This document shows positions 1-10,130 of a DNA stretch of 64,000 bases, one piece after another. Positions within the stretch are counted from its first letter, which is position 1, and each line of letters opens with the position of its first letter. Location of the stretch: the NCBI GenBank assembly GCA_021927905.1, contig BLLK01000022.1, forward strand, positions 1,488,001-1,552,000, read 5' to 3'. A model generated the notes under the pieces. That model was not told the DNA's origin. It ran no database searches and saw only the letters and a list, made by a program, of their open reading frames with translations. The position numbers and the translations under genes were made by a program. The stretch comes from Chaetoceros tenuissimus. Taxonomy: Eukaryota; Bacillariophyta; Thalassiosirophyceae; Chaetocerotales; Chaetocerotaceae.

Positions 1-696
1 CATAAAGTGAATCATTTCTTCTTGTAATTTTTGCAACTCTTCTTTACTAGTGATACGGATTGCGACAGACAAAGGACCATTCCATCTCATAGCAAGAGCC
101 GCGAGACGTCTCATTTTACTCTTGTCTACACCAATTTGTGTAGTAAGAGTAATATCCTTTGATAACACCTTTCCTTGGCAAAACACATTTGGTATAGATA
201 AAGTCGTGATGACTTTCTTGTCGTTTTCAGAAGATTCCTTTCCAGAGAAGATCTCCTTCTCATGAAGTGAAAGAATATCTTCAGCGAATTGAAATTGATG
301 TTGAAACAGATTATGAAAATCATACATATATCTTGATGATGAAGCATAATTTGAACAACTCTCTGAAGTTGAATAGCTCATCACTTTTCTAGTTGTATTT
401 CTGCATTGATCGACTTCTACAGTTTCTCTCTTCTTTGCCGATGATGCTGATACGCTCTGAGATATCATATACTTGTTCATGAGATGAGTCTTCTTATTTA
501 CTTCTAACAGTGATGTGGTAGTAATAGTGTTTTCTCTAGGATTTTCCAAGCTATTGATTATATGGTAAACATTCAGAGCAAACATGCAAAAACAAACGAC
601 TACAATGATGTAGCCATTTCTTCTGAAGAAGTGAAAAAAGACTTGGCCAATGGACCTTTTTCCTCGAAGTCCTAAAGTTTGAAACACTGCCTTCAT
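1..696 (-). CDS. LARGE/B4GAT1-like (GT49) glycosyltransferase, 3' end outside window
   Basis: An open frame runs from an ATG at 696 down to base 1 with no stop (232 codons), so the C-terminus is missing. After about 25 basic residues there is one hydrophobic segment (about residues 26-45, rich in I, V, C, F), as in type II Golgi membrane proteins. A polar, Ser/Thr-rich stem follows. Near the window edge the residues MRRLAALAMRWNGPLSVAIR resemble the start of the GT49 domain of LARGE and B4GAT1, where 'W.GP.S.A.Y' opens the GT-A fold. Inference: a Golgi glycosyltransferase adding sugars to protein-linked or polysaccharide glycans. The catalytic DXD would lie beyond the window, so activity cannot be judged. 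Several other Golgi glycan genes lie in this window. Confidence 0.75.
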   Translation of the reverse strand, partial: MKAVFQTLGLRGKRSIGQVFFHFFRRNGYIIVVVCFCMFALNVYHIINSLENPRENTITTTSLLEVNKKTHLMNKYMISQSVSASSAKKRETVEVDQCRNTTRKVMSYSTSESCSNYASSSRYMYDFHNLFQHQFQFAEDILSLHEKEIFSGKESSENDKKVITTLSIPNVFCQGKVLSKDITLTTQIGVDKSKMRRLAALAMRWNGPLSVAIRITSKEELQKLQEEMIHFM

Positions 697-1666
697 TAGC
701 CCAATTATAAATAAAAAACAGGGTGCTTTTTGTATTACATGAACGGACTAGATTGTACAGTGTATGGTAGACTGGATGTTGCTACGGTAACACTCGACGT
801 TACGTGGTATTTTTTGCCGTTTTTTTGTCAGTTTTTTAATTTTAGAAAAGTGAATGAGTCCCACAAAAGTGTATGTTATATAGAGAGAGGAGATAAAACG
901 GCAACCGACCCACAGGTGTGGAGTTTTTTTAAAATATAAATATGATTTTAGCTTTATGACACGAGTCGTCGAAAATTGTCACTGAAAAATATTTCAACGT
1001 ACGGGAGGGAGGCCATGACAAAAACAATTGAACTCATGGAATCTTTCTTCGATGTTGATTCAATCAACAAGATACCATGAGCCAATGCATTTTATTTTAC
1101 GATATATCTATATTATGCACAAATCTTTTCTCCTCAAAATGACTTGACTGGGCTGTCGGTATTCACAATCTCCTCGAGAAACAATCTGACAATGCCACAC
1201 ATGACGACAAGTGAGTCTAGCTTTTTGTATCCACCAACACCAATAGAGAGAATCAGTAGTAGACAGCAGTGGCTTTTAAGCAGAAAGGTTCCTGATAGAG
1301 TCCATATCTTTCCTCCGTATCTTTCCTTGTGCAACTAGGATCAGAGGTCATATCTTCATGCTAGCATCTCGTATCCTTCTAGGTCTCTGAAATATGGACA
1401 CGACGAAATCATTTTAGGAGCATATTCAGTAACTGTTCATGAATGTTATGCATTGCATAGCGGAAGAGAGTCGGAAAAAGCGACTTGGATTATGCAATGA
1501 GTGAGAAGTTCGTTATGTTCATGTACTCGCTGTTGTTCAATGGCATTTCAATTTTTGACCGTTGCTGTACTTCTCATAAAAATCTCTGGAATAGGCCTAG
1601 AAGCGGAAAAAAATGAAGGAAAAGAAATAATGAGTGTTTCATGATTACATGCTCTTATTATTTGAT
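697..1666. other. Intergenic, no supported gene
   Basis: This is AT-rich sequence with short overlapping open frames on both strands (for example 1134-1338) that lack a recognisable domain or signal. I see no RNA gene. It may hold the downstream end of the transposon-type gene at 1667-6316, but no terminal inverted repeat could be matched to the other flank. Confidence 0.5.
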
Positions 1667-4600
1667 TTAAAAATAGCACTGGTGAGTGTCACAATACCGC
1701 TGTGGTTGGTTTCTCGGTCTTCTTGTAGAACCGCCTCTACATCCATCCGATTTACCTTTCTTACAATTCTTACATTTCCTTTCTTGACGAACACAAATCT
1801 TATCTGGTCCACGTACTGGTAGCACCAAATTTCTTTCATGCCGAGGTGCTTGATATGAAATATGATTCGCTGCTTGAATCATATTCACTTGATATAAACC
1901 AGCAAATTGCGGAAATGCTGGATGAACAAAATTGAGATGATTTACTCTTTTCATTGTCTGTCGCTCTTTAGGTGCATCCTGTTTCTGGATCGTTCCAAAG
2001 TTATCCGTAACAAACTTATCCAGAGTAGATTCTTCGGCATTAACATCCTCTGTATTCATGTCTACATCAGAAGACGCTTCTGCTGTTGGCTTTTCATATC
2101 CTTGTTTTTGATGAGCAGTAAGTATATTAACCGAATGTAAGAGCGTCTCGTCCCTAGCCATCAATCTTGAAGCTTTTTGCAATGTTTCATAATGTTTACG
2201 ACGCTTGCGATAGATGCGATTGTACGCTTTAGTCTTGGGAAAGACCTTCACGCCATCGACATGTTTTAAAATAAGCCGAGTCATTAGCTCATCAACTTTG
2301 TCCATGTTCTTATGAATCTTGGTTGCTTCGGTAAACAACTTTTGATACAAGCACTTACATTCGTACTCTGTCGACCATGGTCTTGGGTGTACTACCATTC
2401 CACATGCTTTAGATAAGTATTTTGCCGTAGGTGTCATTTTATCATCTCTAACCTTGACAGTGTCATTTATTTCTTTTTCGAGTTCTTTACCAACGAGTGA
2501 TACGAAACCAAACTTTTCTTCTGTAGGTGCAAAGTCAGAAGCACAAATCCACGTTGGATACAAAAGCTCATTATGATTCCGTTCATACACCTTAACATGG
2601 GCATCTATCATCCATGTATTATAATGTCCAATCTTAGGAAAGTTCGAAAGATTCTTTTGACATGCACGCAAATTTGAGCGATGTCGATGTTCTGCTAATA
2701 TTGCATCAGCTATTTCTGGCCCACATGCCGACGGTCCAAATGCATTATTAATATGTGAATGTGATCCCTCTAGAGCATTTGTATCTCGTTTACATCTCAA
2801 TAGCGGAACTTGTAGGAGCAAATCATACTTGATTTCACCTTTATTTGTCAACTCAAATTGATAAAGATTCAATCCAGGGGGATCAGAGTAATATCCATGT
2901 AACACTTCCTTCAAAATAGTATTTGCTTTTACCCAATCACCATCACTAAACAATGGTTTTCCTGTATCTACATCACACTTTGAGCCAAATATTTCAAAGA
3001 CATTTCGAATTCTCCAATACAACCGTGATGGGGGTAGACAAATCCTTCGACATCTTTTTGAAAAGTATTTACGTTTGAAATATCTACAAAGATATATTGC
3101 TTTCCTGTCCATGCCCTTTTTTTCTGCTAGCTTTGCTTCAAGAACCGCCAAATCTTGCTCACTCCATTGGAAGAAAGCTTCGGATAAGGCTACGTAGAAC
3201 GCTTTCCGATGTGAATGCTTCATCATCAACTTAAAACGATGTATTGCATGAAAAGGAGATCCCAATAATGAACTGAATCGATCAAATATTTTGTCTGGCG
3301 GAACATCCAGATAACTTTCGTTTTGACAATTGGCACTATCTCGACCTGGCAAAGCCATCTTATGATCTTTTGCCAATTCCAAACATTTCTCGATTGTGTC
3401 AATATCTTCAAGTCTTAAAGAATCCCAGTCGAAATCTGACTCTTCAAATGTATGTAGAGGATCTCCTTCTTCTACAACTTGATCATTTCTATCCATAGCT
3501 CTATCAACATCAAAGATATCAGCTGTAGTATTCTTCCTATTCCGGCGTCTTTTCGTGACATGTCTTGATCCCGCTTTCTTGGTAACTTTGCGTTTTGCTA
3601 TTCTTGACTGATCCTTTGTATTCAATGCAATGGCATTTCGATTTGGATTATGCTTACGTATCATTTCGATGGGTACCATCACGTGCTTCCCAACTCCAAT
3701 TTCTCCAAGTGTCACAAATCTATTGGTACCTTTGACCAGCATATCTTTTACTTTCAAAGCTGGTGCTTTGATATCAGTAAGCTCAATCAGGAATCGTCCT
3801 GGTTCTAGACCCCTTGCAACATTACTGCTTGTATGTAGAATCGATGGCACCACCCAAGATTCTTGGTTAGGAACTATTTTGGCAATCGCACCTACTGAAG
3901 CTTGGTCACGAACTGATAAGTTTGATGTATAATATGGCGCCAAATCAACAACCATGTCTGGAACAATCATTTCTGGTTTCAAGGGGATTGTAAGATCTTC
4001 ATATTTTTCTAATTCCACATCGCACATCTTTGAGTACAATGCATCCCTTGCGGCATACTTTTGCAACTCAATAGATAATATTTTATCTTGTCTCCATTTC
4101 CAGTCAGATAATTGCAATTCTTTTGTACATTCTTTTTGTAGTACAACTGGAGCAAGAGAATCCAAACCCTTTCCACATAATTGTATTCCACGTGCCTGTG
4201 CCATTGGTGCTAAGTTACGTATCGTTCTTTCGCTACACTCAATGTTACTGCGAAAGTCTTTGTTTATCTTCGAAATATCACCGCTAACTTGGCATCCAGC
4301 AAATTGTATCCGTTTGTTCATCAACAATTCATTTAACTTCTCTGGTAGAACCTTCCAACTATGATTCAAATGAAATAATTCACATCGGACATTTTTATAT
4401 TCAATTCTATTTTCGTTTCGATGATCATACAAATAAGCTATTTGGATAAGACTAATTTTCCATGGCTTCCCACAAGGCTTTCCTTCCCTATTTGTCGGTA
4501 CAAACCATTCGCCGTCAAGACCTATGACTATCGGATCAGTATTGTCACTATTCAACCCAAGATGACCAATGACTTTTTCTGCACGTTGGTTTATATCTCC

Positions 4601-6316
4601 TATTGTGTTTGAGTAATGACAAGACTCTTGAAACCAATGATCAAAATTGAAGTCACAATCATCCTCTCCATCGTTTGCGTCATAGAATCCATCGTCATCA
4701 GCATTGTCGTCTGCAACATTGTCCATGTCTGCATCGAAAAATTCATCATCTTCATTTTGTATGATACTTTCAACGCATTCACTATTATCATTATTATAGT
4801 CATTAGCTTTGCCTTGTTCAGTCTCATACAATTTGTCATACTCTTTTTGCTTCTTTCCTAGCGATGGAAACAGTTCTATCAGCCATCCGCTTTGAAGTGG
4901 ATTATCTACATATATCCACGACGGTCCACTAAAACCGTACTGATTAAACGTGTCCACCATATTTTCAAGTGGTCTTGCGTAATTATCCTTAGCATCACTT
5001 GGTGAAGCAAATTGAGCGCGTGCCACACCATATTCATTCTTAATAGTAACAAGACAATCTACAAGCTTCTGTCCATTAAAACATCCAAGTCGTTTCATGG
5101 CTCTATAAGTGGCATCTGCATAGCCAACTTTTATTCCATGCTTCTTTGTTTCAGCATCTAAGTGAGAGCGAATCTCATTGTGCATTTCAAGATAAGTACT
5201 CCTGAATACTCTTCTACCAGGTACATATCCATCATATTCTGTCTTATCACGAAAATGTGAAAATTTGCGGAGATGTCTCTCGCTCAAGTCAGCTCTATCA
5301 TCACGACTATGCTCATGTAAAATTGCTCTTTTGCAATGTTCTACTGCATGCATTTCTTCAATAATGTCACGGAACCTTGTAAATGAAACATTTGCATCTC
5401 GTATTGGTCTCATTAGATCTACAATCTTCATATCAAAAGCGCATCCTTTTGTTAGAAATGCTGGGAACGAAAAAGAAAGTCGCCGTGGCAATTGCTTCAC
5501 GGAGTCTTTATCATAGGACATGAATGTATATGGTTCCCGCTTTTCTTGCATGCACTCATGACATTTATATCTACGTCCAGCTATGCAATACCAATCCGCA
5601 ATGTCAATAACTTTCCTACATGGTGTCTTCTCAAGATCTAGATATCCATGCACACCAATACGCTTGTTGCTCTTGCACGTTGGACATATGGGGTCGATTC
5701 CATACTGTTCATCTGGGAGCCACATAAGAATGTCTCTATAATATCCAACTAGGTTGAATTCAATCCCTAAATTTTGGCATATGTATTCAGCTGTATCTTT
5801 ACGAATCCAGAAATTATGCATTTTTAAATAGGAAAGTAACCACTTTTCTTCGCTTTTGATAGGATCAGCTGTATTGCATTCAACAGCGAGTCTTTCAACT
5901 ATGCTTTTTGCATATTTATGCATGACACTAATTTTGATATCATCGAAGTAGCTTGAATCTTCTTCAAAAGAAGAGCCATCACCATCGTCATCACCATCAT
6001 CTTGATTTAATTCGTCTTCAGTTCTAGTGCTTTCTTTCACATCGTAGTAGTCATCATTATTTGTATGAGTTGGTCTACGGACTTCATAGTTTGCATCACG
6101 TCTACGGAACTCATTCCACATTCTCTCTATCATCACTCGAGGTGATTCAATAATATTCCTAATGGTTCCATGCTGAACAAAATTAGCTAGACCTCTAGCA
6201 AGTACTCTTGTCTCAGTCGCTTTCTTATAGGTTTTTGCTGCCTTTGCTGCTGACGTAGTTTTGCCCTTGTTTGAGTTTAGGGTTTTAGAAACATATTTAC
6301 GTTTGGATTTTGCCAT
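1667..6316 (-). CDS. Large transposon-type protein: DUF6729-like Zn region, DDE-like core, embedded DEDDy 3'-5' exonuclease
   Basis: A single uninterrupted 1549-aa frame. Seen in order: a basic N-terminus; an acidic stretch (about 88-125); a Cys-pair region with CPTC (211-214) and CHEC (252-255) followed by an F-P-A-x-L-T-K segment, resembling the DUF6729 region of large eukaryotic transposon proteins; a likely DDE core with D401 (YADATYR) and D471 (YVDNP); an acidic linker (505-555); a WRN/RNase D-type exonuclease with D601, E603, D680, Y754 and D758 (DGEW, SGD, YAARDAL); then a candidate third acidic residue E1183 in ALEGSH. The C-terminus has a Cys-rich basic patch (1513-1545). The family link is recognised; the DDE triad assignment is my inference. 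With all motifs intact it is either a recently active DNA transposon or a domesticated gene. No terminal repeats were resolved. Confidence 0.8.
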   Translation of the reverse strand: MAKSKRKYVSKTLNSNKGKTTSAAKAAKTYKKATETRVLARGLANFVQHGTIRNIIESPRVMIERMWNEFRRRDANYEVRRPTHTNNDDYYDVKESTRTEDELNQDDGDDDGDGSSFEEDSSYFDDIKISVMHKYAKSIVERLAVECNTADPIKSEEKWLLSYLKMHNFWIRKDTAEYICQNLGIEFNLVGYYRDILMWLPDEQYGIDPICPTCKSNKRIGVHGYLDLEKTPCRKVIDIADWYCIAGRRYKCHECMQEKREPYTFMSYDKDSVKQLPRRLSFSFPAFLTKGCAFDMKIVDLMRPIRDANVSFTRFRDIIEEMHAVEHCKRAILHEHSRDDRADLSERHLRKFSHFRDKTEYDGYVPGRRVFRSTYLEMHNEIRSHLDAETKKHGIKVGYADATYRAMKRLGCFNGQKLVDCLVTIKNEYGVARAQFASPSDAKDNYARPLENMVDTFNQYGFSGPSWIYVDNPLQSGWLIELFPSLGKKQKEYDKLYETEQGKANDYNNDNSECVESIIQNEDDEFFDADMDNVADDNADDDGFYDANDGEDDCDFNFDHWFQESCHYSNTIGDINQRAEKVIGHLGLNSDNTDPIVIGLDGEWFVPTNREGKPCGKPWKISLIQIAYLYDHRNENRIEYKNVRCELFHLNHSWKVLPEKLNELLMNKRIQFAGCQVSGDISKINKDFRSNIECSERTIRNLAPMAQARGIQLCGKGLDSLAPVVLQKECTKELQLSDWKWRQDKILSIELQKYAARDALYSKMCDVELEKYEDLTIPLKPEMIVPDMVVDLAPYYTSNLSVRDQASVGAIAKIVPNQESWVVPSILHTSSNVARGLEPGRFLIELTDIKAPALKVKDMLVKGTNRFVTLGEIGVGKHVMVPIEMIRKHNPNRNAIALNTKDQSRIAKRKVTKKAGSRHVTKRRRNRKNTTADIFDVDRAMDRNDQVVEEGDPLHTFEESDFDWDSLRLEDIDTIEKCLELAKDHKMALPGRDSANCQNESYLDVPPDKIFDRFSSLLGSPFHAIHRFKLMMKHSHRKAFYVALSEAFFQWSEQDLAVLEAKLAEKKGMDRKAIYLCRYFKRKYFSKRCRRICLPPSRLYWRIRNVFEIFGSKCDVDTGKPLFSDGDWVKANTILKEVLHGYYSDPPGLNLYQFELTNKGEIKYDLLLQVPLLRCKRDTNALEGSHSHINNAFGPSACGPEIADAILAEHRHRSNLRACQKNLSNFPKIGHYNTWMIDAHVKVYERNHNELLYPTWICASDFAPTEEKFGFVSLVGKELEKEINDTVKVRDDKMTPTAKYLSKACGMVVHPRPWSTEYECKCLYQKLFTEATKIHKNMDKVDELMTRLILKHVDGVKVFPKTKAYNRIYRKRRKHYETLQKASRLMARDETLLHSVNILTAHQKQGYEKPTAEASSDVDMNTEDVNAEESTLDKFVTDNFGTIQKQDAPKERQTMKRVNHLNFVHPAFPQFAGLYQVNMIQAANHISYQAPRHERNLVLPVRGPDKICVRQERKCKNCKKGKSDGCRGGSTRRPRNQPQRYCDTHQCYF

Positions 6317-6469
6317 GTTATAGTAAATAAAGACAAGTGAAATGCACTAAAGGTATCAGGTGTTAATTAGGTTCAGTCAAGTTCAGTGTTCATCTCGTCG
6401 TGGCTCAAGGTGCAGCACCTTTTAGTACATACTATATTAGTACCTACACGTTGAATTAAAATAACACTG

Positions 6470-6517
6470 AAATAGCTATTAAAAAGCAGGTGTCTACAAG
6501 CTTTTTAATAGCTATTT
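6470..6517. repeat. Perfect 18-bp inverted repeat (hairpin)
   Basis: The arm AAATAGCTATTAAAAAGC (6470-6487) is exactly reverse-complemented at 6500-6517, leaving a 12-nt loop. It sits 154 bp upstream of the start of the 1549-aa transposon-type gene. It could be a subterminal hairpin of that element or a regulatory structure; the sequence alone does not decide. Confidence 0.85.
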
Positions 6518-6583
6518 TGACATTATTTACATATTTTTAAAAGGGTCCACACCAGCAGGCCGGTTGCCGATAAAACGACAAAC

Positions 6584-6634
6584 GATGTTTTGAATTGGAG
6601 GGTACCTTAGCAAGATGTTTTGAATTGGAGGGTA
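6584..6634. repeat. 21-bp direct repeat upstream of GT2-like gene
   Basis: GATGTTTTGAATTGGAGGGTA occurs at 6584-6604 and again, identical, at 6614-6634 (30-bp period). The pair ends about 95 bp before the start codon at 6730, so it may be a promoter element or a simple duplication. Confidence 0.85.
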
Positions 6635-6729
6635 GCAAACGATATGATACAAAAAGAAGAAGGAATTTTTCGTTTTAGATAAGGATTCATATCGGTTTAA
6701 AACATATTTCGAGGAGAAAGTATTGAAAA

Positions 6730-8829
6730 ATGAAAGGAGCTGCCCACTTTTCCAAAGGACGCTTAAAAGCAACGTTATTTACATTTTATTTTGCTCTTAT
6801 AGGATATTCTGTTCTAGTTCTTTCATTGAACAACAGAATCTTAAAAGAAGCTACCGCTGGTATAAAAAGTCGTACAGTAACTAGTGCTTTGAACGCATTT
6901 ACATTGACCACTCGAACTGCTGCTAACGGCACCCTGAGAATTGATCAAGCCAAGATACATACAAATTTGACATCAGTATATAGCAATGAAACAAAACTAC
7001 AGCAATATGAAACAGCCGTTATTAGTAGTGACTACCAATCTCCTCATGATGTCGAGGAAAAGTATCCTCAAAGCTATGGAAATTCCTTGTCTGTGGAGAC
7101 TAGGGATGTATGCGCCCCTTCGAGTACCACCACAAATGAAACGTTGTGGATCGCAATTCCTTCTTGGAGAGATGCACAAGCTATGGAGAATAGTCTAGAC
7201 TCTATTTCATCTCAAGTAAATACCGGATTCCAGAATATTCATGTCGTGCTCTTTGATAGTGTACAAGATGCACAGAAGCGAAAATATGAACAAGACCCAA
7301 AACTGCAAATCACATACGTAGAAAATAATGATGATGTATCCAAAGACATACAGGAATCATCATATAGACTATGGAAAGTGCTAAATCATATACAAACTGT
7401 TGCAGGTCCGAATGAATATACCTTGACTCTAAATGAAAATGACACATTTGCAAATAATGAAGCTATCAAATACATGTATGATCGTTTGAAGAAAACCAAA
7501 GCATGGTTTGCTTGGAGTAATACCATCCTTCACTCCTCGTTGCTAGCTAGAGTACAGCAAGTGTGGACTACAATTACAGAGCCAATTTGGTCACCTTTTT
7601 ATACTCGAGTGATTGAAGCACATCTTTTACAACATTTGACCATGGATGACTTTCACTCCAACGGTAAATGGATGCAACTTTCAGAAACAAATGAACTCAT
7701 AACGAAAAAGTTCATTCAAATATCTGGTGCTTCACGACAACAATTTCTTGACAAAATCGAAACTAATCAAACTCACACTAAACCTTCAACGAGCTCAAGT
7801 CTACTTGAAAAGGAAGTCATACATGTTGTTGCATGTATTTACAAGAGAAATAATTCTCAACAATTCTTTTCCAAGTTTACGGCAACAGAATTACCACAGG
7901 ATCATGTGCTAAAGATTCATATTTGTAACAATAGTCCAGACAGGCAGGAAGAGCTTACATCCACAGCAGAAAACGTTTGGAAAACAGAAAATGTAGACGA
8001 ATCGCGCATGTCCATTGATATTGTAGATATGAATGGGAATCATGGTGGATTTGCAAGATTTTTGCTTGCCAGAGAAATCATGCAGAAAGAACATGTAGAC
8101 TATATCATTATGGTAGATGATGATCAATACGTTCGTCCAAATACGCTATTAGAAGTATACAATCTAAGAGAGCCTCAAAGTTACAAAACATGGTTTGGAA
8201 AGACTTGGTTGCAAAATGAGTCAAGTTATTGGAAACCGTTTCCAAAAATGACGTCTCAGCCACAAATTAGAGCTGGACTGGAGCTTGAGATTTCCAAATA
8301 TCAGTATGGAGGAACTGGAATGTCAATCATTGACGCTTCAGTGTTTACTATTCAAGAGTTGTTTGAGTTAGAAGAACGTTACAAATTCCTCGAAGATATG
8401 TGGCTTTCGCACGTTGTACTAAAAAGAGGGTGGGATATCAGTCGTCTATTCGTTTTCTTTGATAGCAATCGAGAAGCATCAGCGAGTGGTCAATTCAATA
8501 ATTTGAAAGAAATTAAAAATGAGTTCTTTGCAAAGTTAAAGTACTTTCAATGTGGAAATGGAAAATCATTATCGCAAAGGCTTGAACAGTGGAGCCCGGC
8601 TCCAAATGTAGGGGATAGTGGAACATATGATCAATTTTATTGGAAAGACTTACCTCCACTTGCAAAAAAGGCAGTAGAGAAGCTTGCCTTTGACGAGTTC
8701 CTATGGGATAGCGGACATTGGCCAAGTGTTGGGAGTAAGAAATGGCATGACATGACGACTGAGGAGAAAGAGTCACTGGAAACACTTGGTTATTTTGAAA
8801 AGGATTGGTATCCAAAGAAAGTCATGTAA
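6730..8829 (+). CDS. GT2-like type II membrane glycosyltransferase
   Basis: 699 aa. One transmembrane anchor lies at about residues 12-33, followed by a Ser/Thr-rich stem. A first globular part (about 135-350) begins LWIAIPSWRDA and resembles a nucleotide-sugar-binding fold but shows no DXD. A second part begins near residue 355 (VIHVVACIYKR) and has NHGGFARFLLARE (about 437-449) and YIIMVDDDQY (about 457-466). The Asp run matches the metal-binding DXD, and the N.GG.AR block is typical of GT2 enzymes that read a donor nucleotide. The C-terminus carries E-D-M-W and a tryptophan-rich end. I infer a Golgi glycosyltransferase; donor and acceptor are unknown. The possible tandem of a degenerate and an active GT-A domain is unusual. 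The ATG at 6730 is the only start before the anchor. Confidence 0.75.
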   Translation: MKGAAHFSKGRLKATLFTFYFALIGYSVLVLSLNNRILKEATAGIKSRTVTSALNAFTLTTRTAANGTLRIDQAKIHTNLTSVYSNETKLQQYETAVISSDYQSPHDVEEKYPQSYGNSLSVETRDVCAPSSTTTNETLWIAIPSWRDAQAMENSLDSISSQVNTGFQNIHVVLFDSVQDAQKRKYEQDPKLQITYVENNDDVSKDIQESSYRLWKVLNHIQTVAGPNEYTLTLNENDTFANNEAIKYMYDRLKKTKAWFAWSNTILHSSLLARVQQVWTTITEPIWSPFYTRVIEAHLLQHLTMDDFHSNGKWMQLSETNELITKKFIQISGASRQQFLDKIETNQTHTKPSTSSSLLEKEVIHVVACIYKRNNSQQFFSKFTATELPQDHVLKIHICNNSPDRQEELTSTAENVWKTENVDESRMSIDIVDMNGNHGGFARFLLAREIMQKEHVDYIIMVDDDQYVRPNTLLEVYNLREPQSYKTWFGKTWLQNESSYWKPFPKMTSQPQIRAGLELEISKYQYGGTGMSIIDASVFTIQELFELEERYKFLEDMWLSHVVLKRGWDISRLFVFFDSNREASASGQFNNLKEIKNEFFAKLKYFQCGNGKSLSQRLEQWSPAPNVGDSGTYDQFYWKDLPPLAKKAVEKLAFDEFLWDSGHWPSVGSKKWHDMTTEEKESLETLGYFEKDWYPKKVM

Positions 8830-9328
8830 ATCTATTTGTCATTAAAGTATTACGAGTTTCCACTGCACTGATCTCAATGTTGTACTTTGAATTCATGGGA
8901 AGTGCCCATGAGAATGACTGAACAAGAGATAATGATTTGCTGTGGTTATTATTTCATCTGCTCTTTCAATGGCTTTTGGGTGACGATTGAATACACTCTA
9001 TGACTTTTTTCACTATTGTATTCATTTTATTCGATGATTTTCAGTTTCTGCATCTCCAAGGACATTCACTCCGTAAGGCACCCTTATTCTGATTTATGAG
9101 GATTTATGTAATATCCAATGACAATTATTGTTCTTGGCGCGCCGAAAAATATGACGTCATCAAAAGCAACGTGATAGAACGTTTCACGACCATACAAAAT
9201 AAGAAGAGAGATGATAGACAGCTATTAGTAGCCTATGTACTGCTTCGTAATTATATCATATTGGAGCTTTCTTTTCATCAAAACAACAACCTCAATACTA
9301 TTTGGCCTTATACGAAGTCGAAAACATT
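8830..9328. other. Intergenic, likely promoter of YchJ-like gene
   Basis: No supported ORF. A frame at 9096-9301 reads through this stretch but has no signal, domain or good start context. The sequence just before 9329 is AT-rich. Confidence 0.45.
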
Positions 9329-10130
9329 ATGCATCTAATCTTGTTCATATCAGTCCTTCAAATTCTTGTTGGCTTTTCCAGCGGTTTCGCTCCTAGCTCA
9401 CAATGTTTTACCATCACCACATCACGAAAAGAAGTGTTTTCTCTTGATGCAAAACAAAAGAAAAAGAAAAGGGCAACAAGAAACACAGTAGGAAATAGAA
9501 CTAAAGCTGCTTCCGGTTTTGGAGGTGCTGCAGTGGAACCTTGTCCTTGTGGTAGTGATAAGGGATACATGAAGTGTTGTGGAAAGTTGCACAAAGATTC
9601 CAAAGCTTACGGTAAAGCAACAGCAGAACAAGTTGTAAGAGCTAGATACAGTGCATATGCCAAGAGAGAAATAGATTTTATCATAGGCTCTACCCATCCA
9701 TTGAATAAAAGCTTCATGACTGATATTGAACACTGGAGAAAGACCATCGAAATGAATTGTTATGATAACTTTGAGCTCACAAAATGTATGATTTTGGACG
9801 AATCTTATGAAGGAGAAGGTGATAAAGAGGTTGCAACTGTGAAATTTATTGCGACAAGTAAGTTCATCTATATTGATTCTACATATAAAAATATTATATC
9901 CTGATTAGATTGACTCACAACATGAAACCCAATATTTAGTGATTCAGATCGACAGTAGAGAAAAAACATCATTTATGGAGACATCTACTTTTGAAAGGGC
10001 AGGGAAGCACATCAGAGAAGGCGCATGGCTATACAAGAGTGGAGAAGTTGAACCAGTTGAAGTTGAAGTGATTAATCCGGACGACATTGATCTAGAGCAA
10101 TTAGAAGAAGTCAAGGAAGAAGAGTCATAG
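9329..10130 (+). CDS. Plastid-targeted YchJ-like (UPF0225) SEC-C zinc-binding protein, 2 exons
   Basis: Exon 1 is 9329-9857, an 82-nt intron with GTAAGT and TTTAG borders spans 9858-9939, and exon 2 is 9940-10130. The joined product is 239 aa. A TTG-initiated frame starts at 9302, but ATG 9329 gives a clean signal peptide ending in SSGFAPSS, the diatom plastid-import motif with Phe after the cleavage site. The mature part has the SEC-C zinc motif PCPCGS (71-76) with KCC (82-84), then VVRARYSAYAKREIDFI, the hallmark of YchJ/UPF0225. Across the intron the YchJ tail continues with RAGKHIREGAWLYKSGEV, which supports the splice. The biochemical role of YchJ proteins is unsettled. The acidic C-terminus (EQLEEVKEEES) is extra. 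Plastid location is inferred from the presequence. Confidence 0.85.

Larger units (their letters stand above)
6317..6729. other. Divergent intergenic region with hairpins
   Basis: This region lies between the transposon-type gene (minus) and the glycosyltransferase (plus), so it must hold both promoters. It contains a short palindrome at 6407-6421 (AAGGTGC-A-GCACCTT), an 18-bp perfect hairpin at 6470-6517, and a direct repeat at 6584-6634, listed separately. No ORF is supported. Confidence 0.5.

Noticed and set aside
1134-1338. Overlapping 64-66 aa frames on both strands
   Set aside because: No start context, domain or signal; both strands equally open, as expected by chance.
3954-4364. Plus-strand 136-aa frame inside the 1549-aa gene
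   Set aside because: Antisense to the exonuclease domain, whose catalytic residues are clear on the minus strand.
9096-9338. 80-aa plus-strand frame before the YchJ-like gene
   Set aside because: No motif; overlaps the real start in another frame; likely 5' flank.
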